Positions 26,109 through 34,131 of a stretch of DNA of 64,000 nucleotides are shown here, piece by piece. The DNA lies in contig NZ_LLEI02000021.1 in the NCBI RefSeq assembly GCF_001399455.2, positions 310,001-374,000 of the forward strand, read 5' to 3'. Position 1 is the first letter of the stretch. Each line of letters opens with the position of its first letter. The notes beneath the pieces are model-generated. The model was given only the letters and a program-made list of their open reading frames with translations, did not search any database and was not told the origin of the DNA. The DNA is from Vibrio bivalvicida. Its GTDB lineage: Bacteria > Pseudomonadota > Gammaproteobacteria > Enterobacterales > Vibrionaceae. The translations under genes and the position numbers were made by a program.

Positions 26109-26905
26109 CTTAGTAGTTCACGCTGAATGACGGTAAATACACCAGCCTCACGATTGCTTGGCGCCTGAAAGCGTGCAATCTCTTTAATCTTAGGGTGAGC
26201 ATTATCCATTGCGTATGAATGATAGCTCGCCTTAAGCATCTCTAAATCATTGAGATAGTCACCAAAACTCATGGTTTGCTCGTGGGTAAAGTTGAGCGTG
26301 TTTTGTAGGTGCTCGATCGCAGCGCCTTTTGAAGCTTCAGCGTTCATCACGTCTAGCCATATTTTCGCACTAACAACTACCTGATGTGTCTGACCAAACT
26401 CTTTGTCGAAAGTAGGGAAAACCAACTCTTCTGTGCCGTCAAAATGGCAGATGGCGATCTTGATGAAGTCGTCATCTACTTCGAGTAGATCTTCTACATA
26501 CTGGCACTTGTAGTAATACTTAGCGAACTCCTCAAGCGCTTGCGGGTCTTGCGTCTCGATATACGCGGAATGTTTGCCACATAGAACAATTTGCGTACCG
26601 GAAATGCCTCTAGCAGCCTCAATAATCGATTTGATCGAAGGTTTATCGATCTCGCAGCTATAGAGCTCCTCACCCTTATGCATCACTAAAGTGCCGTTTT
26701 CGGCAATGAACATCATCCGATTGTTAATCGGTGAGAAGGTTTCCATTAGGCTGTAGTACTGTCGCCCTGAGGCCGCAGCGAAGATAACGCCTTTCTCTTC
26801 AAGTTGTTGGTATAGGTTGAAAAACTCAGGATTGAGTTGGCTATTTTCATCGAGAAGCGTGCCATCCATATCGGTGGCAATGAATTTGATATCAGGTGTT
26901 GACAT
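26105..26905 (-). CDS. Cof-type HAD-IIB phosphatase
   Basis: A 266-residue HAD hydrolase of the Cof subfamily. Motif I is ATDMDGTLLDE (about 9-19, two catalytic Asp), motif II is AAASGRQYYS, motif III involves the Lys of EASKGAAIEHL, and motif IV is MSFGDYLNDLEML. The IIB-type cap lies between motifs II and III. It probably removes phosphate from sugar phosphates or similar small molecules. The start at 26905 gives a normal N-terminus; an ATG at 26932 would add nine residues. It is transcribed alone, tail to tail with the gloA2 operon. Confidence 0.86.
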   Translation of the reverse strand: MSTPDIKFIATDMDGTLLDENSQLNPEFFNLYQQLEEKGVIFAAASGRQYYSLMETFSPINNRMMFIAENGTLVMHKGEELYSCEIDKPSIKSIIEAARGISGTQIVLCGKHSAYIETQDPQALEEFAKYYYKCQYVEDLLEVDDDFIKIAICHFDGTEELVFPTFDKEFGQTHQVVVSAKIWLDVMNAEASKGAAIEHLQNTLNFTHEQTMSFGDYLNDLEMLKASYHSYAMDNAHPKIKEIARFQAPSNREAGVFTVIQRELLS

Positions 26906-27071
26906 ATATAGGTGCACTGTATGATAAAACAAGGAGAGTCGAGAGACTCAAACCATAACTTAATTAAGCTTATTGTCAACTCGAGCTACTAGAGCAAAGA
27001 ATACTAGAAGCTTGAGTGACAAACCACACTTAGGTATGTCGGGTAATCGAAGTTTTACTTGCAATTGTTAC

Positions 27072-28196
27072 TCAGGTTTGATGGTTTTGTTCCAACACGG
27101 CAACCGTGCTTTCTAATTCAAAGTGAGCCTTGAACTTTTCGTCGACGGGTTTTCCAGTGAGGATACAGGTGGCAACATAGACAGCGCATGCCGAATTGAA
27201 TTTAGATTGCACCAGTTTTTCAGGATCATCATGGGTTAGTACACCTTCAATGATCGGTAAAGGAAAGCCCCAAAAATAGAGTAGATAGCCGCCAAGTTGT
27301 TCTGACTTAGTTTTGAACAGGTAACGCTCAAGGTGAGATTTATCGTTGCCCTTCGTTTTAGGATTAAGAAACGCGCTCATTAGATCTGGGGCTATTTTCA
27401 TTCTGACATACTCGCCAATGCGATGAAGGATGCCAATTAGAAAAGTAGTATCTCTGAGATCGGGCTCGACCAATGTCGAAGCTAATTTAGCCACCTTTAA
27501 GCTGTGAGATTGAATCTTCTCAAGGGGTTTGCTGGGTTCGTTCATAGAAACAGAATACACCTCAAGCATAGCGATAATATTGGTGACGACTTGTCCACCC
27601 AAACGAGTAATTGCTTCTGAAATGCTCTTTATCTCTTTGCGACCTCTAAAAATGGCATTGTTTGAGATTTGAATGATTTTGGCACACATTGCGGGCTCTT
27701 CACTAATAAGCTTAGCCACATCATGCATTGATGAGTTTGGGTCGGCCAAGGTGCGCTTGACGTCAAAGAACAGTTTTGGCGCTACTGGCAATGAAGTAAT
27801 CGTTCCAATTGCGTTTTGTATGACGCGATCTGGGAACAGCTCAAGGATTTCTTCTATGCGTTTCACCTCTGCTTTGATGACACTGGGATCACAGGGTTTC
27901 ATGAAGGCTTGGTGAGCGAAAAAACCCCCTCTAATGGTTATGTCGGGGTCTGAATAGCCAGAGAGTGAAGCGCGTATAATTCCAGGATGCCTTTTACTCA
28001 CTTCTTCAAGTAACTCTGCACCATTCATTCCGGGCATAAGCATATCCGAGATAATTAAATCGACCTCATGCTCTTCTAAAAACTGCAAAGCCTCTTCACC
28101 GCCTTCTGCGGTAAATATCTTCCATCCAGTTCCAAAAAGGGCTCGCTTTAATCCATTTAGGATCATGCGTTCATCATCAACTAGCAGCAGCTTCAT
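27072..28196 (-). CDS. response regulator with HDOD output domain
   Basis: A 374-residue protein. Residues 1-120 are a receiver domain with acidic pair Asp7/Asp8, phospho-acceptor Asp51 (IISDMLMPG) and the conserved Lys in FMKPCD. Residues about 135-330 are an HDOD domain (ITSLPVAPKLFFDV, SEEPAMCAKIIQISNN), a non-catalytic HD relative used in signalling. Its ATG lies 20 bp inside the end of the histidine kinase gene, so it is translationally coupled and is the likely partner of that kinase. The output target is unknown. Confidence 0.88.
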   Translation of the reverse strand: MKLLLVDDERMILNGLKRALFGTGWKIFTAEGGEEALQFLEEHEVDLIISDMLMPGMNGAELLEEVSKRHPGIIRASLSGYSDPDITIRGGFFAHQAFMKPCDPSVIKAEVKRIEEILELFPDRVIQNAIGTITSLPVAPKLFFDVKRTLADPNSSMHDVAKLISEEPAMCAKIIQISNNAIFRGRKEIKSISEAITRLGGQVVTNIIAMLEVYSVSMNEPSKPLEKIQSHSLKVAKLASTLVEPDLRDTTFLIGILHRIGEYVRMKIAPDLMSAFLNPKTKGNDKSHLERYLFKTKSEQLGGYLLYFWGFPLPIIEGVLTHDDPEKLVQSKFNSACAVYVATCILTGKPVDEKFKAHFELESTVAVLEQNHQT

Positions 28197-30213
28197 TATC
28201 GAGCCTCTCTGTTGTACTAATTCTAAAGTCGGTCAACGGTAATGAGATCGTGAATGTGGCCCCTTCGCCTTCGGTACTTTCAGTGGATATTGTTCCTTTA
28301 TGTAAGTCGACGATCACCGAGTAAGCCAAACTCAACCCTTGTCCTGTGCCTTTGCCAACGTCTTTTGTGGTGAAAAACGGATCGAATATTCTATTGATAA
28401 TGTCCTTAGGAATGCCGGTGCCGTTATCTTGAATACGTATTAAGGCTGAATCGTCTTCAAGGTGAGTGGAGATCTTAATGGTGCCCAGTGTACCATCTTG
28501 ACGGCCGTATCTTTCCTCAATGGCGTGAGCGGCATTAATAATGAAGTTGAGCATCACTTGGTTGAACTCATCTCGATAACAAGGAATAGCGGGCAATCTG
28601 GAATCAAAGTTGGTTTCGACTTCGGCAACGTAGCGCCACTCGCCGCGAGCGATAGTAATCGTTGATTCAATCGCTTCCGCAATGTCGACTTGATGCATTT
28701 CGTGGTTACTAGAGTGCGAGAAAGATTTCATCGCTTTAACGATTTTTCCAATACGTTGTAACCCTTCCAAAGATTGATCAAGTGCGAGTGGGATCTCTTC
28801 GGCAATAAAGTCCATATCACTGTCAACGATTTCACTTTTAATATGTTGGCGTAAGTCGTCAACGGACTCATTGTCTGATCTTTCAACGGTTTCTCTAATC
28901 TGGCCAATAGTATTAAGGCAAGTTTGAAAGGCGTCCTTCAAAAAAATCGTATTATCAGAGACATACTGAGTTGGAGTGTTAATTTCATGGGCGATCCCAG
29001 CAGCGAGTTGGCCCATAGATTCGAGTTTTTGTGCTTGCCGCAATTGCTGCTCTAGTTCCATACGTTTTGAGATGTCACGAATGACACAGTTAAATAGTTT
29101 TGTCTCTTGATTACGTATTGCGATTGCCGATAGGCTGACCTCTATCGGGAATGATTTACCATCTTTTTTGATGCCTTCTGTAGTTAAGTTACTTCTATGC
29201 TCAAGGTCACTACTCGCACCATTTTGCAGTGATACTTTGTCGAATGCTGGCATCAAGTCTTCGATATTTTGGTTATCGATCATCTCGCGTTGATAATCAA
29301 ACATCCTTAATCCCATATCATTGACGCTTTCGATCATTCCTTCTTGATCGACGATGATAACGCCATCGGCAAGGTTGTTGAGTATATCTTGCTCACGCAG
29401 TTTACTTTGAACAATCGAGTGTTCGGCGAGCTGCAGTCGTTGGTCGACAATAGAGGCGACAAAAGTAGCCGCGCAAATTAGCAGCACAAATAGAGCGACT
29501 ATCAATGCAATGTTATGGGCGTCGTTCATATGACTCCCCATCATCTCAGGTGTGCTCTCAAGTGCGTAGAAACTTACAGCGCCCATCGCCGTGTAATGCA
29601 TACCAGCAACCGAAAGACCCATAATAGGGGCAATGAGTGCTCGATTGGTCGCGTTTTCCCCATAATGACGATTTCGAATTTTGATCATGTAAATAGAAAT
29701 ACAGGCAAACAAAAAGGCGATGAAGATAGATAAAATGAACCACGCGAAATCATAGACCATCAGAGCGTCTATTTGCATCGCTTCCATACCAAGGTAGTGC
29801 ATGGAGCCAATGCCAAGCGCTAAGTAAAGTGCACTGAGCGCAATGTCTAAAAGCGAGAATCTTTGGCTATAAAGTACTTGGAAAGCAAAGTAGGCCCCCA
29901 CAACCGGAGGGACAAATGACAACGCGGTTATGCCTGGATGATAAGACATTTGAGCTGGAACCATATAAGCTAGCATTCCAGTGAAATGCATTGCCCATAC
30001 ACCTAGGCCAAATACGACACTGCCAAACAAACGCCACAAGCTGACCGTTTTTAATTCATTGGAACTCCACATTCTCTCTATGACGATTAAGCAAGAATAA
30101 GCGGCTAAGCTAGAGACGAGAACGGAAAGAAAAACCAAAGAGTAATGGAACTCTCCTTGGAGTAAATTGTAGTTTTCAAGATCAACAGATTTAAATCGCC
30201 AAAACTCAATCAT
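28177..30213 (-). CDS. MHYT-PAS hybrid-type sensor histidine kinase
   Basis: A 678-residue membrane kinase. The N-terminal seven-helix MHYT domain (about 15-240) shows three repeats of the motif, as MHFTGMLAYM, MHYLGMEAMQ and MHYTAMGAV; these are proposed to bind copper and sense a gas such as oxygen or NO. A PAS domain follows (about 275-395), then the kinase core with GIAHEINTPTQYV (phospho-His about 411), an N-box NFIINAAHA and DNGTGIP. There is no receiver domain of its own; separate receivers are encoded on both sides. The start at 30213 is preferred to the ATG at 30249. It is the middle gene of a three-gene operon. Confidence 0.88.
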   Translation of the reverse strand: MIEFWRFKSVDLENYNLLQGEFHYSLVFLSVLVSSLAAYSCLIVIERMWSSNELKTVSLWRLFGSVVFGLGVWAMHFTGMLAYMVPAQMSYHPGITALSFVPPVVGAYFAFQVLYSQRFSLLDIALSALYLALGIGSMHYLGMEAMQIDALMVYDFAWFILSIFIAFLFACISIYMIKIRNRHYGENATNRALIAPIMGLSVAGMHYTAMGAVSFYALESTPEMMGSHMNDAHNIALIVALFVLLICAATFVASIVDQRLQLAEHSIVQSKLREQDILNNLADGVIIVDQEGMIESVNDMGLRMFDYQREMIDNQNIEDLMPAFDKVSLQNGASSDLEHRSNLTTEGIKKDGKSFPIEVSLSAIAIRNQETKLFNCVIRDISKRMELEQQLRQAQKLESMGQLAAGIAHEINTPTQYVSDNTIFLKDAFQTCLNTIGQIRETVERSDNESVDDLRQHIKSEIVDSDMDFIAEEIPLALDQSLEGLQRIGKIVKAMKSFSHSSNHEMHQVDIAEAIESTITIARGEWRYVAEVETNFDSRLPAIPCYRDEFNQVMLNFIINAAHAIEERYGRQDGTLGTIKISTHLEDDSALIRIQDNGTGIPKDIINRIFDPFFTTKDVGKGTGQGLSLAYSVIVDLHKGTISTESTEGEGATFTISLPLTDFRISTTERLDNEAAAS

Positions 30214-30265
30214 AGCTAAAATCGTCCCTTGGTTTGCATGTAGTAACAACTGGAACTGTTCTCAG

Positions 30266-31441
30266 TCAGTTGCTTAACGTCTGTTCTTCATCGTTTTGTT
30301 GTTGCTCTTCAGGCTCTATCATAGTCACCCAAACTTCTCCAGTCACAGCGTTGTTCTCTAAACAGTGGTGGACAATATTCATTAAGGTTGGTGTGACTCT
30401 TTGTCCTTTTCTCGCGATCAATTGATCTCGGTTGGTTCTGATCTCTTGTTCAATGATCATATTCGGGTTGAGGTAACGTACATCGACAAAAGTCTTTGGC
30501 GCCTCATAACCAAGTGTGGACTTAAAGGCATTGAGTATGCTTGGGTCATAAAGTTGTTGTTCACTGTCAAGTTTCTCAATCGCGTCGGAAACGGTGTAAC
30601 CTGCATTTTCCAGTTTTATATAGTCACAGACGACTTTAAGCATCCTAGAACCGTAAGGTAGTTCGGTCCCTTGTACACTATCTATAGGGTTGCCTTCTCC
30701 GTTGAAGCCTTTCTCCTGGTAGAGAATGGTTTTAGCAATTCCCCCCATACGTGGAATCTGTTTCAGCAAATCAGAGGATAAGCAAGGGTGCTGATCAAAC
30801 AGTTGTCGGTCTTCTTCAGTGACTATTTTACCGTTGCTGATGTTTTGCAAAGTACTCTGAGGAAAAATGATAAATCCAAGCTGCGACAGCTGAACCATTG
30901 GCTCAAAACTCCAATGAGGCTTGAGATTGAGTTCCTTGCCTAACTGTTGCATATGGAGCTGAACCTTGTTACTTCGTTCACTTATTTCGGGGCTAACCAG
31001 AGAAACTACATCGCTTAGGACATTGATTACGCCTTTTAACGTCTTGTTAAGCAGTACTTTTTCGGCAACAACAAGTTCATATTGTCGTATCGCGGAGTTT
31101 ATGAAACTGAGTAACTGTTCAGGTGTGCAAGGCTTATTAATAAAGCGAAATACGTCACCTAAGTTAACAGCGTCAACCGCCGTTTGCTGGTCGGCATTCC
31201 CAGTGAACATCATTCTTACTGTATCAGGCGATCTTTCTTTAACCGTTTGCAGCAATTGCAGTCCATTCATGATGGGCATCTGCATATCAGACACGATAAC
31301 GGCGTACTGTTTTTGTGAGATAAGCTCAAGGGCTTGTTCGCCGCTGCTTGCAAGATCTATATCAACATGACTCCTCAATGTTCGACGAAATGAATTAAGA
31401 ATGTTCACCTCATCGTCAACCAAGAGTACAGGCTTTTTCAT
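30266..31441 (-). CDS. response regulator with degenerate HD-GYP domain
   Basis: A 391-residue protein, first gene of the three-gene signalling operon. Residues 1-120 are a receiver (acceptor Asp52 in IVSDMQMP). Residues about 140-320 align with an HD-GYP phosphodiesterase fold, but the key residues are gone: the HD pair is replaced in QLSQLGF (family LHDIG), the later HHE is YQE, and GYP reads GNP. It therefore is unlikely to cleave c-di-GMP and may bind it or a protein instead. The start has no close competitor. The kinase gene follows, 52 bp downstream. Confidence 0.82.
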   Translation of the reverse strand: MKKPVLLVDDEVNILNSFRRTLRSHVDIDLASSGEQALELISQKQYAVIVSDMQMPIMNGLQLLQTVKERSPDTVRMMFTGNADQQTAVDAVNLGDVFRFINKPCTPEQLLSFINSAIRQYELVVAEKVLLNKTLKGVINVLSDVVSLVSPEISERSNKVQLHMQQLGKELNLKPHWSFEPMVQLSQLGFIIFPQSTLQNISNGKIVTEEDRQLFDQHPCLSSDLLKQIPRMGGIAKTILYQEKGFNGEGNPIDSVQGTELPYGSRMLKVVCDYIKLENAGYTVSDAIEKLDSEQQLYDPSILNAFKSTLGYEAPKTFVDVRYLNPNMIIEQEIRTNRDQLIARKGQRVTPTLMNIVHHCLENNAVTGEVWVTMIEPEEQQQNDEEQTLSN

Positions 31442-31723
31442 TGTTCATACTCGTGAAGTTGCATTATTAATTTAGTGTAGTACAGACAGTGAGTTATGGA
31501 ACTCTACTGATATTTTTTTCACTGTTAGAGTTGTGAAATGTGAAACAAGATTGATATATCCTTCCAATGCGTCGATTTGTTTTGCAGCTTGCTGACATTT
31601 CGTCACTTTTAACACTCCTTAGCACAATGGTAGTCTAAGTAAATCTGCGGGCAGGTGAGTTCTTTTAGTCACAGCTACGCGTCTAGGGAAGTATCTAATG
31701 TTTAACAACTTGGTATAAGTTCT

Positions 31724-32692
31724 ATGTTTGCAAGTTACCTCAAGAAAAAAAGAAAAGAGCAGAAGGTCACTCAGTCGGAAATTGTCGAAAACTTAAAACA
31801 GTTTCAATTTGATGCGTTTGAATCTCTTGATAATGTCACGTTAAGCCGCTGGGAAAGAGGAGTCACTGAGCCATCGCGCTACAAGCAATTGCTGATTACA
31901 CGTTTTTTTAATGATGATCTTTCTGAGTTTTTATTGGCTCAACACGTAGAAAATGACTTTAAAGAGCTAAGAAAGATTTTCTATGATAGATATGAATCTG
32001 TTTACAGCTTCTCGAATCGCCTTAAATATGGAGAACACCAAGCAAACTGCTACCAAGTGTTTGAGATGGAGGCGCTATCTGCTATAGGTCTCCAAGACTG
32101 CCTTTCTGAAATTGAAGGAATGCACAAACAATTTGGTATTCCAGATAGCGAAATGTTCAGGCATGATTTTCATGATTTGATAGCAGATAAGTGTGGAGAG
32201 TTTCGTGTTTATTTAAATAACGCTTCTAAAGCAGGGCACTACTTAGCTTACTATTTTGAACATGATGAGTTCCTTCAACAAATGGAGCAATCAAGTTGTA
32301 CACCGGACTACAGCAAAGCTTGTAATAAAGAGCGCAATAGCCATTTGGTGATGTTTAGCAGTAGCCGGTTTTTTGAAGCGCCTTGTTTGCGTTTATATAA
32401 TGTTTATCGAGAAGTCATTACTGCCATTAACAACCCAAATATTCAATATTTTGCTATGCGAGTAGTTACTCAATCTGCCTACAATTATTACAGTCATCGA
32501 GGATTTTCTGTAGTCGCATGTGAAGGAGAAGGTGGTGCGGGCGAGTTTGTCATTGGCGGGAAAAAATATCGCCAAGCAATTATGATGGCGGATATAAATC
32601 GTTTGTTGTCATCAGACTATTTGATCGCCTTATATCAACACTATGCGCCAATGGCTTGTGTCAACGAGCAGTTACACAACAGTTTTATCTAA
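31724..32692 (+). CDS. XRE-type HTH regulator with unassigned C-terminal domain
   Basis: A 322-residue protein. Residues about 4-60 form an XRE/Cro-type helix-turn-helix (YLKKKRKEQKVTQSEIVENL, then LSRWERGVTEPSRYK). The remainder (about 75-322) is a larger domain I do not recognise; a segment near residues 245-285 (YYSHRGFSVVACEGEG) loosely recalls an acetyltransferase fold. No signal peptide is present. It lies 258 bp upstream of the fimbrial operon on the same strand, and a 31-bp dyad sits before the pilin gene, so local control of the fimbria is a reasonable inference. Confidence 0.7.
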   Translation: MFASYLKKKRKEQKVTQSEIVENLKQFQFDAFESLDNVTLSRWERGVTEPSRYKQLLITRFFNDDLSEFLLAQHVENDFKELRKIFYDRYESVYSFSNRLKYGEHQANCYQVFEMEALSAIGLQDCLSEIEGMHKQFGIPDSEMFRHDFHDLIADKCGEFRVYLNNASKAGHYLAYYFEHDEFLQQMEQSSCTPDYSKACNKERNSHLVMFSSSRFFEAPCLRLYNVYREVITAINNPNIQYFAMRVVTQSAYNYYSHRGFSVVACEGEGGAGEFVIGGKKYRQAIMMADINRLLSSDYLIALYQHYAPMACVNEQLHNSFI

Positions 32693-32900
32693 TCCTGAAG
32701 GTGTGATATTTAGATCCTTTTGTTATCTTTATTCGATTGATTACTAGGTATTCAATCGGCCTTATTGAACCTATTTCTCGAAGAATTAGGCATTGTGGCA
32801 ATGGTTTAAATGCGGTATGCCTATTGTTGATCTTTGATTGAAGATTAAACTTGTCTCCGACGTCATACCTCTATGGCGGATGATATTTTGAATGAATTTT

Positions 32901-32931
32901 AATACTGTTATTTGTATCAAATAATAGTATT
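32901..32931. promoter_or_regulatory. long dyad before the pilin gene
   Basis: AATACT-g-TTATTT, a 5-nt centre, then AAATAA-t-AGTATT form a 31-bp inverted repeat with one mismatch pair, ending 19 bp before the pilin start. It may be an operator for the adjacent XRE-type regulator or a stem that stabilises the mRNA 5' end. Confidence 0.55.
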
Positions 32932-32950
32932 AGACTTTTATAATTAGGAG

Positions 32951-33523
32951 ATGAAAGTGAATAAAATAAAAAAGTCGGCCATGACCGTTGCATTATTAGG
33001 CGGGGCTCTAATGAGCAGTGGTGTATTTGCTGCAGATAATTTCGCTAGTATCGCGCAAGCGCAACTAAACTGGCAAGGCGTTGTTGGTGGCTCATTTTTT
33101 TCTAAAGATATTGCACTAACTGGCCAAGGTGGCGGTGATATTATGGATGGTACTTTAAAAGTTGCTAATAGTGGTACTTTTAAGTCATTCAAAGCTATTG
33201 TTGTAGAGGCACATGCAACAATTGACAATGGAGATGGTAGCTACTCACCTGATCCAAGCACACTTTATGATCAGGATGTGAATTGGAACTTGGTCTCATC
33301 AAACGTGAGCTCAACGGGTAACGGTGACTATGATAGCACACGTCTAAAATTCCAAGTAGACAACACAGAGATGACACCTGGTAGTGTATATAAAACGACT
33401 GCGGGTGATAATATTATCGGTGTGACAACAAGTTATACTGATGCAGTAACAGGAGTGGTTCCAGGAGAAACAATCATTGTTACAGCCAACATTACCGCCG
33501 AACCTGATGTAGGTAAAATCTAG
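32951..33523 (+). CDS. major fimbrial subunit (alpha-fimbria-type operon)
   Basis: A 190-residue secreted protein, first gene of the fimbrial operon. The signal peptide ends at SGVFA (about residue 26). The mature protein is rich in Gly, Ser, Thr, Asp and Val, with no Cys, as in CS1/CFA-I-type pilins, which assemble by donor-strand exchange. The identity with CfaB-type pilins is weak by eye, so the call rests largely on position before the usher, chaperone and adhesin genes. TAGGAG precedes the ATG. A stem-loop follows the stop, which often makes the first pilin the most abundant product. Confidence 0.7.
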   Translation: MKVNKIKKSAMTVALLGGALMSSGVFAADNFASIAQAQLNWQGVVGGSFFSKDIALTGQGGGDIMDGTLKVANSGTFKSFKAIVVEAHATIDNGDGSYSPDPSTLYDQDVNWNLVSSNVSSTGNGDYDSTRLKFQVDNTEMTPGSVYKTTAGDNIIGVTTSYTDAVTGVVPGETIIVTANITAEPDVGKI

Positions 33524-33565
33524 CCTACTTATTACTTAGACCCAATAATACTTTTGCTGTTTTAC

Positions 33566-33588
33566 AAGCTGCAGTTTTTCTGCAGCTT
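33566..33588 (+). terminator. intercistronic stem-loop after the pilin gene
   Basis: AAGCTGCAG and CTGCAGCTT form a perfect 9-bp stem with a T5 loop, 43 bp after the pilin stop. The lack of a downstream T-run suggests partial attenuation or 3'-end protection of the pilin message rather than full termination, because the operon continues. Confidence 0.6.
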
Positions 33589-33612
33589 ATTGTCATGCTC
33601 AAGATGTATCAA

Positions 33613-34131
33613 ATGAAGTATACAATGTTATTATTATCATTCTCTTTAGTGAATTTTTCTGTCTGTGCGGAAAATATAACTAGGAGCTTTAATGTCTCCA
33701 CATATATAGATAAAGGGAAAGTATATCCGTATACGTTAGAAATCATACCAGGCGAATCGAGCTTTCTACTTGAGTACGATGAAGCGACAAAAGTATTTTT
33801 GGACCACGATGTTCAGTTAAATATCGTTTCAGATATTCCAAATTCTGAATCGTCGATGGGGTTTGGATACAACCTCAACTTGTTAGAAAATCGTTCTGTT
33901 TGTCGTCACAGCAGTGACGATACGGTCAGTCAGGAAGGATTTATCAATCTATTGATTGACGGCAATCCGTTTGATCAGACACAGCCAGCTAAGGCTTTGC
34001 TATTGTCTCCCTCAACAGAGGCGGGAAACTTATCTGGCCAAGCTGCGTTGACACTTAAAAGCCAGCCAATTAAAGAGACTATGCTGTATTGCTCTGGGTC
34101 AATTAGCATTGAGGCAGAGTTATCGCTATGA
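33613..34131 (+). CDS. secondary fimbrial subunit or accessory protein
   Basis: A 172-residue exported protein. The N-terminal signal (MKYTMLLLSFSLVNFSVCA) is followed by a beta-rich domain with two Cys. A middle portion (VQLNIVSDIPNSESSMG) and the C-terminal beta-strand pattern resemble CS1-type pilins, so a minor pilin is the best guess, with a small chaperone as an alternative. The start is uncertain: the in-frame ATG codons at 33595, 33604 and 33613 all lack a good ribosome site. Its last codons overlap the usher start by 4 bp. Confidence 0.6.
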   Translation: MKYTMLLLSFSLVNFSVCAENITRSFNVSTYIDKGKVYPYTLEIIPGESSFLLEYDEATKVFLDHDVQLNIVSDIPNSESSMGFGYNLNLLENRSVCRHSSDDTVSQEGFINLLIDGNPFDQTQPAKALLLSPSTEAGNLSGQAALTLKSQPIKETMLYCSGSISIEAELSL

